Assembly: GCA_024742285.1 (NCBI GenBank)
Contig: JANSYR010000001.1
Location: 310,001-374,000, forward strand
Source: a bacterium
Lineage (GTDB): Bacteria > Myxococcota_A > UBA9160 > UBA4427
Direction of reading: 5' to 3'
Length of the DNA stretch: 64,000 nucleotides
Part shown: in pieces, positions 17,726 through 27,815 of the stretch
Layout of the letters: each line of letters opens with the position of its first letter
How positions within the stretch are numbered: position 1 is the stretch's first letter
Notes under the pieces: generated by a model
The model's database searches: none
Told to the model about the DNA's origin: nothing
What the model saw: the letters and a program-made list of their open reading frames with translations, nothing else
Translations under genes and position numbers: made by a program

Positions 17726-18961
17726 TTAGCCGAGCGCGCCGTCGTCGCGGAGCTTGGCGATCTCGTCGGCGCTCTTGCCGAGGACGTCGCCGAGCACCTG
17801 ATCGGTGTTCGCGCCGAGCTCCGGGGCCATCGTCGGACACGGCGGCAACGAGCCGTTCACGTAGACCGGGAGCGGCAGCTGCTCGCAGCCGACCTTGTCC
17901 GTCGGGTAGAAGCCCATGCGGTGCTGGAACTGCGGATCGTCGCCGATGTTCGCCGGCGTGTTGAAGGGCGCGATCGTCGTGTTGTACTCGGTCGCGAAGT
18001 CGAGCCACTCCTTGCAGGTCTTCGTCATGAAGACCTTCTTGAGCTCGGCCTGCAGCTCCTCGTTGCCGCGCGCGTGGTCGGCGTACTTGCTGCCCGGCCA
18101 CTTCTCGAAGAGGTCCATGCGGCCCGTGCCCTCGCAGAAGTTCTTCCAGAACGCCTGCTCCGACGCCATGAAGAGGACGTGTCCGTCCTTGGCCTCGTAG
18201 GCCTGGTATCGAACGCCTTCCCACATACCGGCGAGACCGGCGGGGCGCCGCACGTAGTCGTCGGAGGGGTTGCCCGTGACCTCGCTCTCGGGGCGGAGGT
18301 ACGCGCGCTCGGACTCGATCCGGTACCAGTCCATGTACGCCGAGGCGTCGGACTGGGCCATCTCCATCTCGCAGCCCTCGCCCGTCTCGCGGGCCTTGAT
18401 CACGCCGGCCAGAATCGCGATCGCGCCGACCATCGGTCCCACGTTGATGCCCACGTTCGGCATCGTCGGCGGGATGCGCTTGAAGCCCTTCTCGTCTTCC
18501 ATCGGCTGGACGATCCCCGACCAGGTGTCGTAGGCGATGCCGTGGCTCGGCATGTCCTTGTAGGGGCCGGTGGCGCCGTAACCGGAGAGCGTCGCGAAGA
18601 CGATCTTCGGGTTGACCTTCTTGAGGTCCTCGTAGCCGAGACCGAGCTTCGCGAGGGAGCCGGGGCGCATCGCCTCGACGACGACGTCGGCGGTCGCGAC
18701 GAGATCCTTGTAGAGCTGCTTGCCCTCTTCGCTCTTCAGGTTGAGCGTGATGCTCTTCTTGCCACGGTGGGTGTGGAGGTGGAGGAGCGAGACGCCTTCG
18801 ACGATCGGCCAGGTCATCTGGCGGATGTAGTCACCCGACGGCGGCTCGACCTTGATCACGTCGGCGCCGAGGTCGGAGAAGAAGGTGGCGACGTGGCCGG
18901 GGCCGAGCAGGCTCGACTCGATCACGCGGACGCCGGAGAGGAGGTTCTTGTTGTCGCTCAT
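17726..18961 (-). CDS. CaiB/BaiF family III CoA-transferase
   Basis: The 411-residue protein has the expected family length and landmarks: the N-terminal VIESSLLGPGHVATFFSDLGADVIKVE, then DVVVEAMRPGSLAKLGLGY (about 92-110) and the C-terminal DTWSG and RIPPTMPNVG region. Family III enzymes move CoA between acids through an enzyme-bound anhydride on a conserved Asp. It lies downstream of an acyl-CoA dehydrogenase gene on the same strand but has its own 223-bp leader with an inverted repeat at 19043-19056, so it is probably separately regulated. Confidence 0.93.
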   Translation of the reverse strand: MSDNKNLLSGVRVIESSLLGPGHVATFFSDLGADVIKVEPPSGDYIRQMTWPIVEGVSLLHLHTHRGKKSITLNLKSEEGKQLYKDLVATADVVVEAMRPGSLAKLGLGYEDLKKVNPKIVFATLSGYGATGPYKDMPSHGIAYDTWSGIVQPMEDEKGFKRIPPTMPNVGINVGPMVGAIAILAGVIKARETGEGCEMEMAQSDASAYMDWYRIESERAYLRPESEVTGNPSDDYVRRPAGLAGMWEGVRYQAYEAKDGHVLFMASEQAFWKNFCEGTGRMDLFEKWPGSKYADHARGNEELQAELKKVFMTKTCKEWLDFATEYNTTIAPFNTPANIGDDPQFQHRMGFYPTDKVGCEQLPLPVYVNGSLPPCPTMAPELGANTDQVLGDVLGKSADEIAKLRDDGALG

Positions 18962-19042
18962 GGGGGTCGTCTCTCTTTCGATCGGGCTTTCGATCAGGGT
19001 CGTTGCGGATGCGCGGCGCCCTGGTTCGGGCCGCGCCGATTA

Positions 19043-19056
19043 ACGGTACGCACCGT
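19043..19056. promoter_or_regulatory. Inverted repeat in AT-rich promoter of the CaiB gene
   Basis: ACGGT and ACCGT arms flank a 4-bp centre (19043-19056) inside an unusually AT-rich patch, about 80 bp before the CaiB start. On the minus strand the surroundings (TAATTACGAT and GTTAATC) could supply promoter boxes. This looks like a regulator-binding site; the regulator is unknown. Confidence 0.5.
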
Positions 19057-19184
19057 ATCGTAATTAGGTGGAGCCGGAGCCTACCCGTTCGGCGACGGTT
19101 CGGCACCTCTCCCGGTGCCACCCGATTCGATCCCTTCGGGGACGGACAAGGCGCGCCGGTCGACGGGCCCGCGAAGCGCCAGCG

Positions 19185-20471
19185 CTACTTCCGGCCGCGC
19201 TTCTCGCGATAGGCCTTCCAGCGCTCCGCCGCCTCTCGCAGCTCGGGGTTCAGCGCGAAGATGGGCTCCATCTTCGCCCACGCCTCTTCCTTCTTGTACG
19301 GAATGAACTCGCGCGGGAAGTGGCCTTCGTGGGGCAGGTAGTCGCGCAGGACGCGGCGGGCGACGGTCGCCTTGTGGACCTCGTCGGCGCCGTCGGCGAG
19401 CCCCATCGTCGGGGCGTCCGCGTACATCGACTGGAGCGGCGTCAGGTCCGTCGTCCCGAGCGAGCCGTGGATCTGGAGCGCGTCGAAGGAGATCTCGCGA
19501 AGCACCTTCGCCATCGTGAACTTGACCGCGGCGATCTCCGTTCGGCACTCGCGCCCCGAGGTCCGGTCCATCTTCCATGCGGTCTCGAGCACGAAGAGGC
19601 GGAGCATCTTCAGCTTCGCGTAGGACTCGGCGATCTTCTCCTGGACCATCTGGTGGTCGGCGATGATCGCGCCGTGGGACTCCCGCGAGAGCGCGCGCTC
19701 GCACATCATGTCGAAGGCGAGCGTGCACTGGGCGATCGTGCGCATCGCGTGATGGATCCGCCCGCCCCCGAGCCGACGCTGCGCCAGCACGTGGGCGCCG
19801 TTCTCCGGCCCGAGCAGGTGGTCGAGCGGAACGCGGACGTCGCGGTAGAAGATGTGATTGTGGTTGCGGGGCTCGGGCATGATCTCGACGCCCGGCGCGT
19901 CGCGGGGCACGACGAACATGCCGTTCGTGCACATCACGAAGAGGATGTCGGCGACGCGCCCCGCCGACGTGAACCACTTCTCGCCGTTGATGACCCACTC
20001 GTCGCCGTCCTTGACGGCAGTCGTCTTGAACAGCGTCGGATCCGATCCGCCCTGGGGCTCGGTCATCGAGTAGGCGGAGAACATCTCCTGGGCGAGCAGG
20101 GGCTCGAGCCAGCGCTTCTTCTGCTCCTCGGTCCCGTGGGCGGCGAGCATCTCCATGTTGCCCGTATCCGGGGCGGCGGCGCCGAAGAGCTGGGGCGCGG
20201 CCGGGTACTTGCCGAGGATCTCGTTCACGAGCGCGAGCTTGAGCTGGCCGAAGCCGGGACCACCGAGCTCCTCGTCGAGGAAGAGCGCCCAGAGCCCCTG
20301 GTCCTTCACGTCCTGCTGGAGGTCGCGGACGTAGGCCCGGACGGCCGGGTCGGGGAGGCGCACGGCGTGGGGGAAGATGTGGCCGAGGGGCTCGACCCGC
20401 TCCTCACAGAACTGCTGAATCCAGTCGAGCTTCTCCTGAAATTCGGGCTCGGTCGAGAAATCCCATGCCAT
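19185..20471 (-). CDS. Acyl-CoA dehydrogenase
   Basis: The 428-residue flavoprotein has the three-part layout of the family: an N-terminal helical domain, a beta domain with AYSMTEPQGGSDPTLFKT and GDEWVINGEKWFTS, and a C-terminal helical domain with DALQIHGSLG and GADEVHKATVARRVL. It would desaturate an acyl-CoA, feeding the crotonase step of beta-oxidation. ATG 20471 is taken because the family pattern begins there; a longer frame would run into the divergent SDR gene. The gap to that SDR start is 110 bp. Confidence 0.94.
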   Translation of the reverse strand: MAWDFSTEPEFQEKLDWIQQFCEERVEPLGHIFPHAVRLPDPAVRAYVRDLQQDVKDQGLWALFLDEELGGPGFGQLKLALVNEILGKYPAAPQLFGAAAPDTGNMEMLAAHGTEEQKKRWLEPLLAQEMFSAYSMTEPQGGSDPTLFKTTAVKDGDEWVINGEKWFTSAGRVADILFVMCTNGMFVVPRDAPGVEIMPEPRNHNHIFYRDVRVPLDHLLGPENGAHVLAQRRLGGGRIHHAMRTIAQCTLAFDMMCERALSRESHGAIIADHQMVQEKIAESYAKLKMLRLFVLETAWKMDRTSGRECRTEIAAVKFTMAKVLREISFDALQIHGSLGTTDLTPLQSMYADAPTMGLADGADEVHKATVARRVLRDYLPHEGHFPREFIPYKKEEAWAKMEPIFALNPELREAAERWKAYREKRGRK

Positions 20472-20581
20472 ACTGCTTCCTTTGTCGTCGCGGGGCGGAT
20501 CGTCGACCCGCGAAGCTACCGCACCCAGCGGGCCCCGCGAATCCGACCCGCCACGACGGGACCGGGGAAGGAAAGCCTGAG

Positions 20582-21343
20582 ATGAGCGCACTGCGCGAAA
20601 AGAACGTCCTGATCACCGGCGCAGCCTCGGGCATCGGAAGAGCCCTCGCGAGCGCCGCGCTCGAAGCAGGCGCCCGCGCCACCCTCGTCGACATCGACGA
20701 GCGTGCGCTCGCGGAGGTCGCCGCCGGGACCGACGCCACGCGGGTCGCCATGAGCGTCGCGGACGGGGACGCGTGGAAGACGCTCGTCGTGCCCGACGAC
20801 GGCTGGGACTTCGTCGCGCTGAACGCGGGCGTGATGAGCGCGCCGCGGGACGCCCCCGCGGAGGCCTCGGACTTCATGGCCATCACCGACGACCAATATC
20901 GGCGGATCGTCGGCGTGAACCTCGACGGCGTCGCCTTCGGTCTCCGCACGACGCTCCCCCGACTCGCGGAAACCGGAGCGATCGTCGCCACCGCCTCGGT
21001 CGCAGGACTCCTCGGCTTCGCGGCCGACCCCGCCTACTCGATGACGAAGCACGGGGTGATCGGACTCGTCCGCTCGGTCTCGGCGCAGCTCGCGATGCAG
21101 GGGCGACCCCAGCGTGTCTGCGCGATCTGCCCCGGCGGCGTCCAGACGAACATCGTGCCCGATTTCATGGCGGGCACGATGGACGACGCGGCGATGATGG
21201 ACCCCGCGGTGATCGCCGCCGAGATCGTCGACCTGTGGACGTCCGGCGAGAACGGCGAGGTCCGCGCGAAGGTCCTCGCGGACCGACCCGCGGAACGCAT
21301 CGGCGAGCCGCGGGTCGGCGGATTCGACATGGCGGACCTGTGA
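20582..21343 (+). CDS. Short-chain dehydrogenase/reductase
   Basis: The 253-residue classical SDR has the cofactor motif TGAASGIG (12-19), NAG, a catalytic serine segment and Y152-x-x-x-K156 (AYSMTKHG). It probably interconverts an alcohol and a ketone on an acyl or steroid skeleton. It is divergent from the acyl-CoA dehydrogenase and converges with the next SDR, whose stop is 13 bp away. Confidence 0.92.
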   Translation: MSALREKNVLITGAASGIGRALASAALEAGARATLVDIDERALAEVAAGTDATRVAMSVADGDAWKTLVVPDDGWDFVALNAGVMSAPRDAPAEASDFMAITDDQYRRIVGVNLDGVAFGLRTTLPRLAETGAIVATASVAGLLGFAADPAYSMTKHGVIGLVRSVSAQLAMQGRPQRVCAICPGGVQTNIVPDFMAGTMDDAAMMDPAVIAAEIVDLWTSGENGEVRAKVLADRPAERIGEPRVGGFDMADL

Positions 21344-21356
21344 TCCGGCTCCTCGC

Positions 21357-22130
21357 CTAACGCGGACCGAATCGCTGACCGGCGTCGAGCCGGATCGTGC
21401 CGCCGTTCAGCATCGGGTTCTCGATGATCGCCTTCGCGAGGAGTGCGTACTCCCGCGGCTCGCCCATCCGGAGCGGGAACGCGGCCCCCGCGACCAGGGC
21501 GTCCTTCATCTCCTGGGGCGCCTGCTGGACGAGGCCCGTATTGAAGAGCGAGGGCGCGATCGCGTTCACGCGGACGCCGATGTTCCCGAGATCCCGCGCG
21601 GCGACGAAGCTCATCGCGGCGATCGCGCTCTTGGCGGCGGCGTAGGAGACCTGGCCGATCTGGCCCTCGAAAGCGGCGATCGAGGCCGTGCTGATCACGC
21701 AGCCGCGTTCGGCGTCCTCGTTCGGCTCGTTCTTCGCCATCTGCTCTGCGCAGAGCCGGAGGAAGTTGAAGCTCCCGACCGTGTTCAGCTCGAGGGTCTT
21801 CGCGAAGTTGTCGAGATCGTGCGGTCCCTTCTTGCTGAAGGTCCGCGCGGGACCGCCGATCTGGCCGCCGGCGAGGTTCACGCCCACGTGGAGCGCCCCG
21901 AAGTGACCGACGACGTCTTCGATGGCCGCCCCCACGCCGTCGTAGTCCATGATGTCGATCGCGCGGAAGATCGCGTCGCCGGGAAGCGTCCCCGCCACCT
22001 CCTCGCCGGCCGAGCTCGCGAGGTCGAAGATCGCGACGCGCGCGCCCTCTTCCGCGAGGAGCTCCGCCGTCGCGCGGGCCATGCCCGAGGCGCCGCCGAC
22101 GATGATCGCGACCGAATCCTTGATCTGCAT
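21357..22130 (-). CDS. SDR, 3-hydroxyacyl-CoA dehydrogenase type II-like
   Basis: The 257-residue SDR has VGGASGMARA near the N-terminus, an NLAGG segment in place of NNAG, and SYAAAKSAI as the Tyr-Lys pair. Features such as ERGCVISTASIAAFEGQIGQ and the ending PMLNGGTIRLDAGQRFGPR match the HSD17B10/3-hydroxy-2-methylbutyryl-CoA dehydrogenase branch. It would oxidise 3-hydroxyacyl-CoA. The start at 22130 removes a long non-homologous upstream extension. Confidence 0.9.
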   Translation of the reverse strand: MQIKDSVAIIVGGASGMARATAELLAEEGARVAIFDLASSAGEEVAGTLPGDAIFRAIDIMDYDGVGAAIEDVVGHFGALHVGVNLAGGQIGGPARTFSKKGPHDLDNFAKTLELNTVGSFNFLRLCAEQMAKNEPNEDAERGCVISTASIAAFEGQIGQVSYAAAKSAIAAMSFVAARDLGNIGVRVNAIAPSLFNTGLVQQAPQEMKDALVAGAAFPLRMGEPREYALLAKAIIENPMLNGGTIRLDAGQRFGPR

Positions 22131-22287
22131 GTCTGCCAGTCCTTTGCGTTGGCCGGGAGGCTCCCGGACGAATCGTTCGTGCGTCGCGTGCGCCTCGGGT
22201 CGAGCCGCCCGCCGCGGGTCGCAGCGTCGCCGACCGCGTGTCGCTCTGCAAGCGAGCGCGCCCCCGGCGCAGGACACGGCGGGAGCG

Positions 22288-23139
22288 CTAGAGCCCCTTC
22301 CTCGGGTCGATCGGCTTCGCTGCGGCGCGAACCATGCTGTCCTGGGAGAACGTCGAGACGAGCCGGCCCGCACGATCGAAGACCCGCCCTTCCCCGTAGA
22401 CGCGACCGCGACCGGTCACCGTCGCCGACTGCCGTACGAGGACGGATTCGCGGAGATCGAAGCGCTCCTGGAAGTGGATCGTGTGCGCGATCACGCCGGT
22501 CGAGAGCGTTCGGTGCGCGTCTTCGATCCGGACCGTGTCGGAATGGGGCCTGAGCCCGAGACCGATGATCTCGCCGGGCTGCGACCAGGCCAGGATCGCC
22601 TGCTGGGCCGCGACGTGATCGAGCGACTCCGGGTAGCGAAGCCAGAAATCCAGGCGGGGCGTGCCATCGGAAGCCGTGGCCTTCGGATCGACGACCGTCC
22701 GCGTCTCGCTCCCGGGAAAGCACTGCGAGACCTCATCCACCGCGAGCGTCCCGGGGTCGGACGTCGGCGGCTCGAGTGCGGGCCCGTGGCGGATCAGATC
22801 CGGCTCGTCGCCGCTCAGCAGGAGCAGCCCGCGCGAGAGCAGCCGCTCCCCCTGGTAGGCAGTCACGGTGACGCTCCCGAAGGATCGCCCGGCGTGGGTC
22901 GTCTCCGTGCGGAGCGTCAGTGGCTGTTCATAGGTCCCCGTGCGAGAGAAGATCGCCTGGATCGACTTGACCTCGAGCGTCTCGCCGAGTTCCGCGTCCG
23001 CGGCCATGATCATCTGCGCGAGGAGCTGACCGCTGAAGACGACGCCCCGCCCTTCAGGATCCTGCTCAGGATGGGGCGCCGCATAGCATCCCTCCCCTTC
23101 CTTCTCGAGGCGCAGGACGTTCGGCAGGACATCGCTCAT
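22288..23139 (-). CDS. TesB-like double-hotdog acyl-CoA thioesterase
   Basis: The 283-residue protein reads as two hotdog halves: the first around GRGVVFSGQLLAQMIMAA and GRSFGSVTVTAYQGERLL, the second around LSTGVIAHTIHFQERFDL and GRGRVYGEGRVFDRAGRLV. Total length fits TesB-like enzymes, which release free acid from acyl-CoA. ATG 23139 begins a compact protein; upstream codons show no homology pattern. It is the downstream neighbour of a divergent amidohydrolase gene (244-bp gap). Confidence 0.85.
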   Translation of the reverse strand: MSDVLPNVLRLEKEGEGCYAAPHPEQDPEGRGVVFSGQLLAQMIMAADAELGETLEVKSIQAIFSRTGTYEQPLTLRTETTHAGRSFGSVTVTAYQGERLLSRGLLLLSGDEPDLIRHGPALEPPTSDPGTLAVDEVSQCFPGSETRTVVDPKATASDGTPRLDFWLRYPESLDHVAAQQAILAWSQPGEIIGLGLRPHSDTVRIEDAHRTLSTGVIAHTIHFQERFDLRESVLVRQSATVTGRGRVYGEGRVFDRAGRLVSTFSQDSMVRAAAKPIDPRKGL

Positions 23140-23383
23140 CGGGGTCGGACTCCTCGTTCTCCGGGCAGCGCGAACGGCGCGCGACCCGTCTATGCTAGAT
23201 CGCTCGGATCGTGACGTCCGGACCCCGGCCGGCCCCGGAGAAGCGAAGCCGCGAGCTACGTGAACGGACAGGTGATCTCGGTGGACGGGGACTCGGGGGG
23301 CGATGCGATGAAGTTGCCCCTTCCGTAACGCAGGCCCCATTCGCGCGCGCGTCCTGATAGAATCGAGTCCGGAGGACGAAACG

Positions 23384-24529
23384 ATGGATGCCCTCTCGCA
23401 GATGCCGGTCGTCGACGTGGATTCCCACTGGACCGAGCCGCCCGACCTCTGGAGCTCGCGCGCGCCCGCCAAGCTCAAGGACCGCGTCCTGCGCGTCCAC
23501 CGGACCGACGACGGCGTCGAGCAGTGGATCATCGAAGACGGCCAGGTCATGGGCTCGGTCGGCTACTGCTCGATCCGAAAGGACGGGTCGAAGACCCAGG
23601 CCTCGATCGCGATGGACTCCTTCGAAGAGGTCCACCCGGGCGCGATCGACGTCGAACCCCGCCTCGCCTACATGGACGAGCACGGTCTCGCGATCCAGAT
23701 CGTCTATCCGAACATCCTCGGCTTCGCCGGCAACCTGCTGATGCGCGTCGAGGACGAAGAGCACCGTGCGTTCTGCGCGACGGCCTACAACGACGCGGCT
23801 GCGGAGATGCAGAAGGCCTCCGGCGGACGGCTCTACCCGCAGGCGATGCTGCCCTTCTGGGACGTCCCGGCCGCGATCCGCGAGCTCGAACGCGCCCAGG
23901 ACGACCTTGGCCTGACCGGCGTCGTCCTGACCGACAGCACCGACGACTGGGGCCTCCCGTCTCTCGGCGACCCCCATTGGGATCCGCTCTGGGACGCACT
24001 CCAGTCGCGCGGCATGCCCGTCAACTTCCACATCGGGGGCGGCGGCGGTCCCATGAAGCTATGGGGCACGTATCCGCCGGCGCGCGCCTTCGCCGCGCTG
24101 TCGACGATGGCCCAGATGGGCAACCTCGTCTGCATCACCAACCTGATCTATAGCGGCGTGCTCGATCGCTTCCCGAGCCTCAAGTTCGTTTCGGTCGAGA
24201 GTGGGATCGGCTGGCTCCCCTTCCTGATCGAGAGCCTCGAGTACCAGTACGACGAGAACGGCGTCGACGACCTGAAGCTCCGGCCGATGGACTACTTCCG
24301 GCGACAGATCTACGGCTCGTACTGGTTCGAGAAGAATCCCGCGCCGGCGATCGAAGCGCTCGGCGAGGACAACCTCATGTTCGAGACCGACTTCCCCCAC
24401 GCGACGTGTCTCTATCCGGGGGTCCAGGACACGATGCGTCAGAGCCTCGCGGGACTCGACGAGCGCGTCCAGCGCAAGCTCCTCTACGAGACCGCGGCCC
24501 GGGTCTACCAGATCGACGTCGGCGTCTAG
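23384..24529 (+). CDS. Amidohydrolase-2 family metal-dependent hydrolase
   Basis: The 381-residue protein begins VVDVDSHWTEPPDLW, the D-x-D-x-H variant of the metal site seen in the amidohydrolase-2/ACMSD group, and has later markers NFHIGGGGG, FVSVESGIGWLPFLIE and FETDFPHATCLYPG (the final Asp-containing strand). Members decarboxylate or hydrolyse ring or side-chain intermediates. Its stop codon overlaps the stop of the convergent desaturase by four bases. Confidence 0.9.
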   Translation: MDALSQMPVVDVDSHWTEPPDLWSSRAPAKLKDRVLRVHRTDDGVEQWIIEDGQVMGSVGYCSIRKDGSKTQASIAMDSFEEVHPGAIDVEPRLAYMDEHGLAIQIVYPNILGFAGNLLMRVEDEEHRAFCATAYNDAAAEMQKASGGRLYPQAMLPFWDVPAAIRELERAQDDLGLTGVVLTDSTDDWGLPSLGDPHWDPLWDALQSRGMPVNFHIGGGGGPMKLWGTYPPARAFAALSTMAQMGNLVCITNLIYSGVLDRFPSLKFVSVESGIGWLPFLIESLEYQYDENGVDDLKLRPMDYFRRQIYGSYWFEKNPAPAIEALGEDNLMFETDFPHATCLYPGVQDTMRQSLAGLDERVQRKLLYETAARVYQIDVGV

Positions 24530-25437
24530 CGAAGACGGAGCGCGCGGAGCACGGCGTCCGCGTGGAACGCGAGATAGCCGCTCGAGAGGTGCTCGAGATC
24601 CGGCGCGAGCCGATCATGGAGCGCAGGGAGTGCGTGGTAGGGCACGCCCGGACTCGCGTGATGCTCGGCGTGGTAGGGCATGTTCCACATCAGCGTGCGA
24701 ACGAGCGCGTTCGTGCGGATCGTCCGGGTCCGATGGATCTGGCTGCCGTCGTTCGGCAGCCCCGTGTGCTCGGGCATGAGGTAGAAGCCGAGCAGGAGAT
24801 GCGCGATCGGCCACGCGAGCAGCGCGAACGCCACCGCGGGCGAGTTCACCGCCGCAACCCCGACCGCCGCGAAGACGAGGAGCGCCGCGCGACTCTCCCA
24901 CACGACCCGATCCGCGCGCGTCTCCCGGATGAAGGGAAAGAAGCGACGCCAGAGACCGCGCGGCAGGAGCGCGCAGGCGATCGTGAAGCCGAGCTTGCCG
25001 ACCATCAGGAACTGACCGCTCACGAGGAAGAGGTAGCTCAAGGGATCTCGCGGGTAGCCGTCGAGGAGCGCCGGCGCGCCGGAGATCTCGGGATCCTGCT
25101 CGAGATCCTGGGTCGAGCGGTGGTGTTCCCAGTGGAACTCGCGAAAGAAGCTCGGCGCCTGGAGCATCGCCAGCGCGCCGAGCCAGACCCCGACCTCGTT
25201 CGCGGTGCGCGAAGCGAAGGCCGTCTGATGCCCTGCTTCGTGAAGCAGCGGGAAGAAGGTCAGGACGCAGACGCCGAGGAGCGAGACCGCGACCCAGCGG
25301 AGCGGATCGTTCGCCTCGGCGAGTTCGAGCGTCGCAAGCAGGCAGGCGACCGTCGCGACCCCCTGGACGCCGAGGTGGATCACCGCGGGCGCGTCCTTTC
25401 GCGCGATGGAGGAGCCGTCGTCCGCGGTCGTCGCCAT
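24526..25437 (-). CDS. Membrane fatty-acid desaturase-type di-iron protein
   Basis: The 303-residue product has hydrophobic segments and three histidine boxes: HEAGH (near residue 65), HWEHHRSTQ (near 100) and YHAEHHASPG (near 258). That is the pattern of membrane di-iron desaturases and hydroxylases acting on acyl chains or carotenoids. ATG 25437 (MATTADD) is chosen; a longer start at 25479 is possible. It converges with the amidohydrolase gene. Confidence 0.88.
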   Translation of the reverse strand: MATTADDGSSIARKDAPAVIHLGVQGVATVACLLATLELAEANDPLRWVAVSLLGVCVLTFFPLLHEAGHQTAFASRTANEVGVWLGALAMLQAPSFFREFHWEHHRSTQDLEQDPEISGAPALLDGYPRDPLSYLFLVSGQFLMVGKLGFTIACALLPRGLWRRFFPFIRETRADRVVWESRAALLVFAAVGVAAVNSPAVAFALLAWPIAHLLLGFYLMPEHTGLPNDGSQIHRTRTIRTNALVRTLMWNMPYHAEHHASPGVPYHALPALHDRLAPDLEHLSSGYLAFHADAVLRALRLR

Positions 25438-25543
25438 GGGTGCAGGATACCCGGGGCCTGCCTCGACGCGGTGGAGCAAATGGTTGCGCTTCGCCTAACG
25501 AAGGCAGTGCGAAGGACGGCGCCCCAGGGGCAGGCGCCGAATC

Positions 25544-27718
25544 TCAGTCCGGGTTCCGCTGCTGCTTCCGGCGAGCGCGTCGCGCGTGCAGGATCGGCTC
25601 GGTGTAGCCCGAGGGCTGCTCCGCCCCCTGGAAGACGAGATCGTACGCGGCGAGAAAGGCCTCGCCCGTGTAGTCGGGGGCCATCGGCTCGTAGGCGGGA
25701 TCGCCGGCGTTCTGCCGATCGACGACCTCGGCCATCCGCTCGAAGGTCGCGCGGACCCGGGCTTCGTCGACGACGCCGTGCCGAAGCCAGTTCGCGATGT
25801 GCTGACTCGAGATGCGGCACGTCGCGCGGTCCTCCATCAGACCGACGTCGTGGATGTCCGGCACCTTCGAGCAGCCGACCCCGTGATCGACCCAGCGGAC
25901 GACGTAGCCGAGAATGCCCTGCGCATTGTTCTCGATCTCGGCGCGAACCTCCTCCGCGGTCCAGGACGGAGCGATCGCGACCGGAATCTCGAGGAGCTGA
26001 TCGCGCGTCGCGCGAGGACCTCCGGCGCGGAGCACCTCCTGACGCGCGCGGACGTCGACCCGGTGATAGTGGGTCGCGTGAAGCGTGGCGGCGGTCGGCG
26101 ACGGCACCCAGGCACAGTTCGCTCCCGAGCGAGGATGGCCGACCTTTTCTTCGAGCATCTGGGCCATCCGATCCGGCGCGGCCCACATGCCCTTGCCGAT
26201 CTGGGCTCTGCCGAGGAGACCGCAGGCGATCCCCGTATCGACGTTCCAGTCCTCGTAGGCCGAGATCCAACGCTCCGCCTTCATGTCGCCCTTTCGGACC
26301 ATCGGTCCGGCCTCCATCGAGGTGTGGATCTCGTCTCCCGTCCGATCGAGGAAGCCCGTATTGATGAAGGCGATCCGGGCCTTCGCGGCACGGATGCACT
26401 CGAAGAGATTGAGCGTCGTGCGCCGCTCTTCGTCCATCAGTCCGATCTTGACCGTGTCGTGCGGTAGGTCGAGGACGCCCTCGACCCGGGTGAAGACCTC
26501 GTCCGCGAACGCAACCTCGTCGGGGCCGTGCATCTTCGGCTTCACAACGTAGATCGAGCCGGCCGGCGAGTTCATCCGCTCACCGTCGAGATCGCGCTTG
26601 GCGGCCAATACCGTCACGAACGCATCGAGGAGGCCCTCCGGGACCTCCTGGCCGTCTCGATCGAGCACGGCGGGCGTCGTCATCAGGTGCCCGACGTTCC
26701 GGACCAGGAGAAGCGAACGCCCGCGAAGCGTCCGCGTCTCGCCGTCGCGTCCGACGTAGGTCCGGTCGCTCGCCATCGCCCGGACGAAACGCTCGCCGCC
26801 CTTCGCGACTTCGGTCGTGAGCCGTCCGGTCACGAGGCCCAGCCAGTTCCGGTAGCAGGCGACCTTGTCCTCCGCGTCGACCGCCGCGACCGAATCCTCG
26901 CAGTCCATGATCGTCGTCGCCGCGGACTCGAGAAGAACGTCGCTCACGTTCGCCGGATCGCCTCGTCCGACGTCGTCCTCGGCGTCGATCCGGATCTCGA
27001 GATGGAGTGCGTTGTGCCGGAGCACGAGGGAGCTCGGAGTCTGCGCATCACCGGTATGCCCGACGAAGAGATCCGGCGCCTCGAGCGCGACCGATCCCTC
27101 CGCGCCGCGCACGGCGACCTCGAGCCCGGCCGGACCGACCGCAAAACCGATCGCGTCCGACCAGGACGCCCCCACGAGCGGAACGACCTCGTCGAGGAAG
27201 GTCCGGGCCCAGGCGATCACGCGCGCACCCCGCGCCGCGTCGTAGGGCCCCGGCGGCGGAAGGTCGCCCAACGCATCGGTCCCGTAGAGCGCATCGTAGA
27301 GCGAGCCCCAGCGCGCGTTCGCAGCATTGATCGCGTAGCGCGCGTTCGAGACCGGCACGACGAGCTGCGGCGCGGGGATCCGCGCGACTTCGTCATCGAC
27401 GTTCTCCGTCGTGATCGCGAAGGCGTCGCCCTCGTCGGCCAGGTACCCGATGGACTCGAGGAAGGCGCGGTAGGCGGCGTCGTCGTGGGGCTTGCCTTCG
27501 CGGTCGCGGTGCCACGCGTCGATCCGCGCCTGGAGCTCGTCGCGCCGGCGCAGGAGTTCGCGATTCCGCGGTCCGAACTCGTGGATCAGGGACGAGAGCC
27601 CCGCGAAGAAGCGACCGGTCTCGACCCCGGACCCGGGCAGCAGCTCTTCGACGAGGAAGGCATGGAGGATCGGATCGAAGTGGAGGTCGGCCACCTCGAC
27701 GCGGTCGGGTGCGGGCAT
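25544..27718 (-). CDS. glcB: Malate synthase G
   Basis: The 724-residue protein matches the usual length of malate synthase G (about 720). Readable landmarks include [67 protein letters not shown] and [12 protein letters not shown]. The enzyme condenses glyoxylate with acetyl-CoA to malate, needed for growth on fatty acids or C2 compounds. No isocitrate lyase gene is in the window. Its start faces the TetR gene across a 97-bp gap holding an 18-bp operator, so repression by that TetR protein is likely. Confidence 0.97.
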   Translation of the reverse strand: MPAPDRVEVADLHFDPILHAFLVEELLPGSGVETGRFFAGLSSLIHEFGPRNRELLRRRDELQARIDAWHRDREGKPHDDAAYRAFLESIGYLADEGDAFAITTENVDDEVARIPAPQLVVPVSNARYAINAANARWGSLYDALYGTDALGDLPPPGPYDAARGARVIAWARTFLDEVVPLVGASWSDAIGFAVGPAGLEVAVRGAEGSVALEAPDLFVGHTGDAQTPSSLVLRHNALHLEIRIDAEDDVGRGDPANVSDVLLESAATTIMDCEDSVAAVDAEDKVACYRNWLGLVTGRLTTEVAKGGERFVRAMASDRTYVGRDGETRTLRGRSLLLVRNVGHLMTTPAVLDRDGQEVPEGLLDAFVTVLAAKRDLDGERMNSPAGSIYVVKPKMHGPDEVAFADEVFTRVEGVLDLPHDTVKIGLMDEERRTTLNLFECIRAAKARIAFINTGFLDRTGDEIHTSMEAGPMVRKGDMKAERWISAYEDWNVDTGIACGLLGRAQIGKGMWAAPDRMAQMLEEKVGHPRSGANCAWVPSPTAATLHATHYHRVDVRARQEVLRAGGPRATRDQLLEIPVAIAPSWTAEEVRAEIENNAQGILGYVVRWVDHGVGCSKVPDIHDVGLMEDRATCRISSQHIANWLRHGVVDEARVRATFERMAEVVDRQNAGDPAYEPMAPDYTGEAFLAAYDLVFQGAEQPSGYTEPILHARRARRKQQRNPD

Positions 27719-27771
27719 GGCAGTCGGGTCTCCAGGGCGTGCGGACGACGGTGTAGCACCGATTCCTAAAA

Positions 27772-27789
27772 AAAGTGACTTGTCACTTT
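27772..27789. promoter_or_regulatory. TetR-type operator between glcB and its divergent regulator gene
   Basis: AAAGTGAC (27772-27779) and GTCACTTT (27782-27789) form perfect 8-bp arms around TT. The palindrome is flanked by A and T runs (27767-27796), very AT-rich for this genome, and lies between the two divergent starts. It is positioned to control both glcB and the TetR gene. Confidence 0.85.
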
Positions 27790-27815
27790 CTTTTTTCGGG
27801 CGTACCCTGTCGGCC

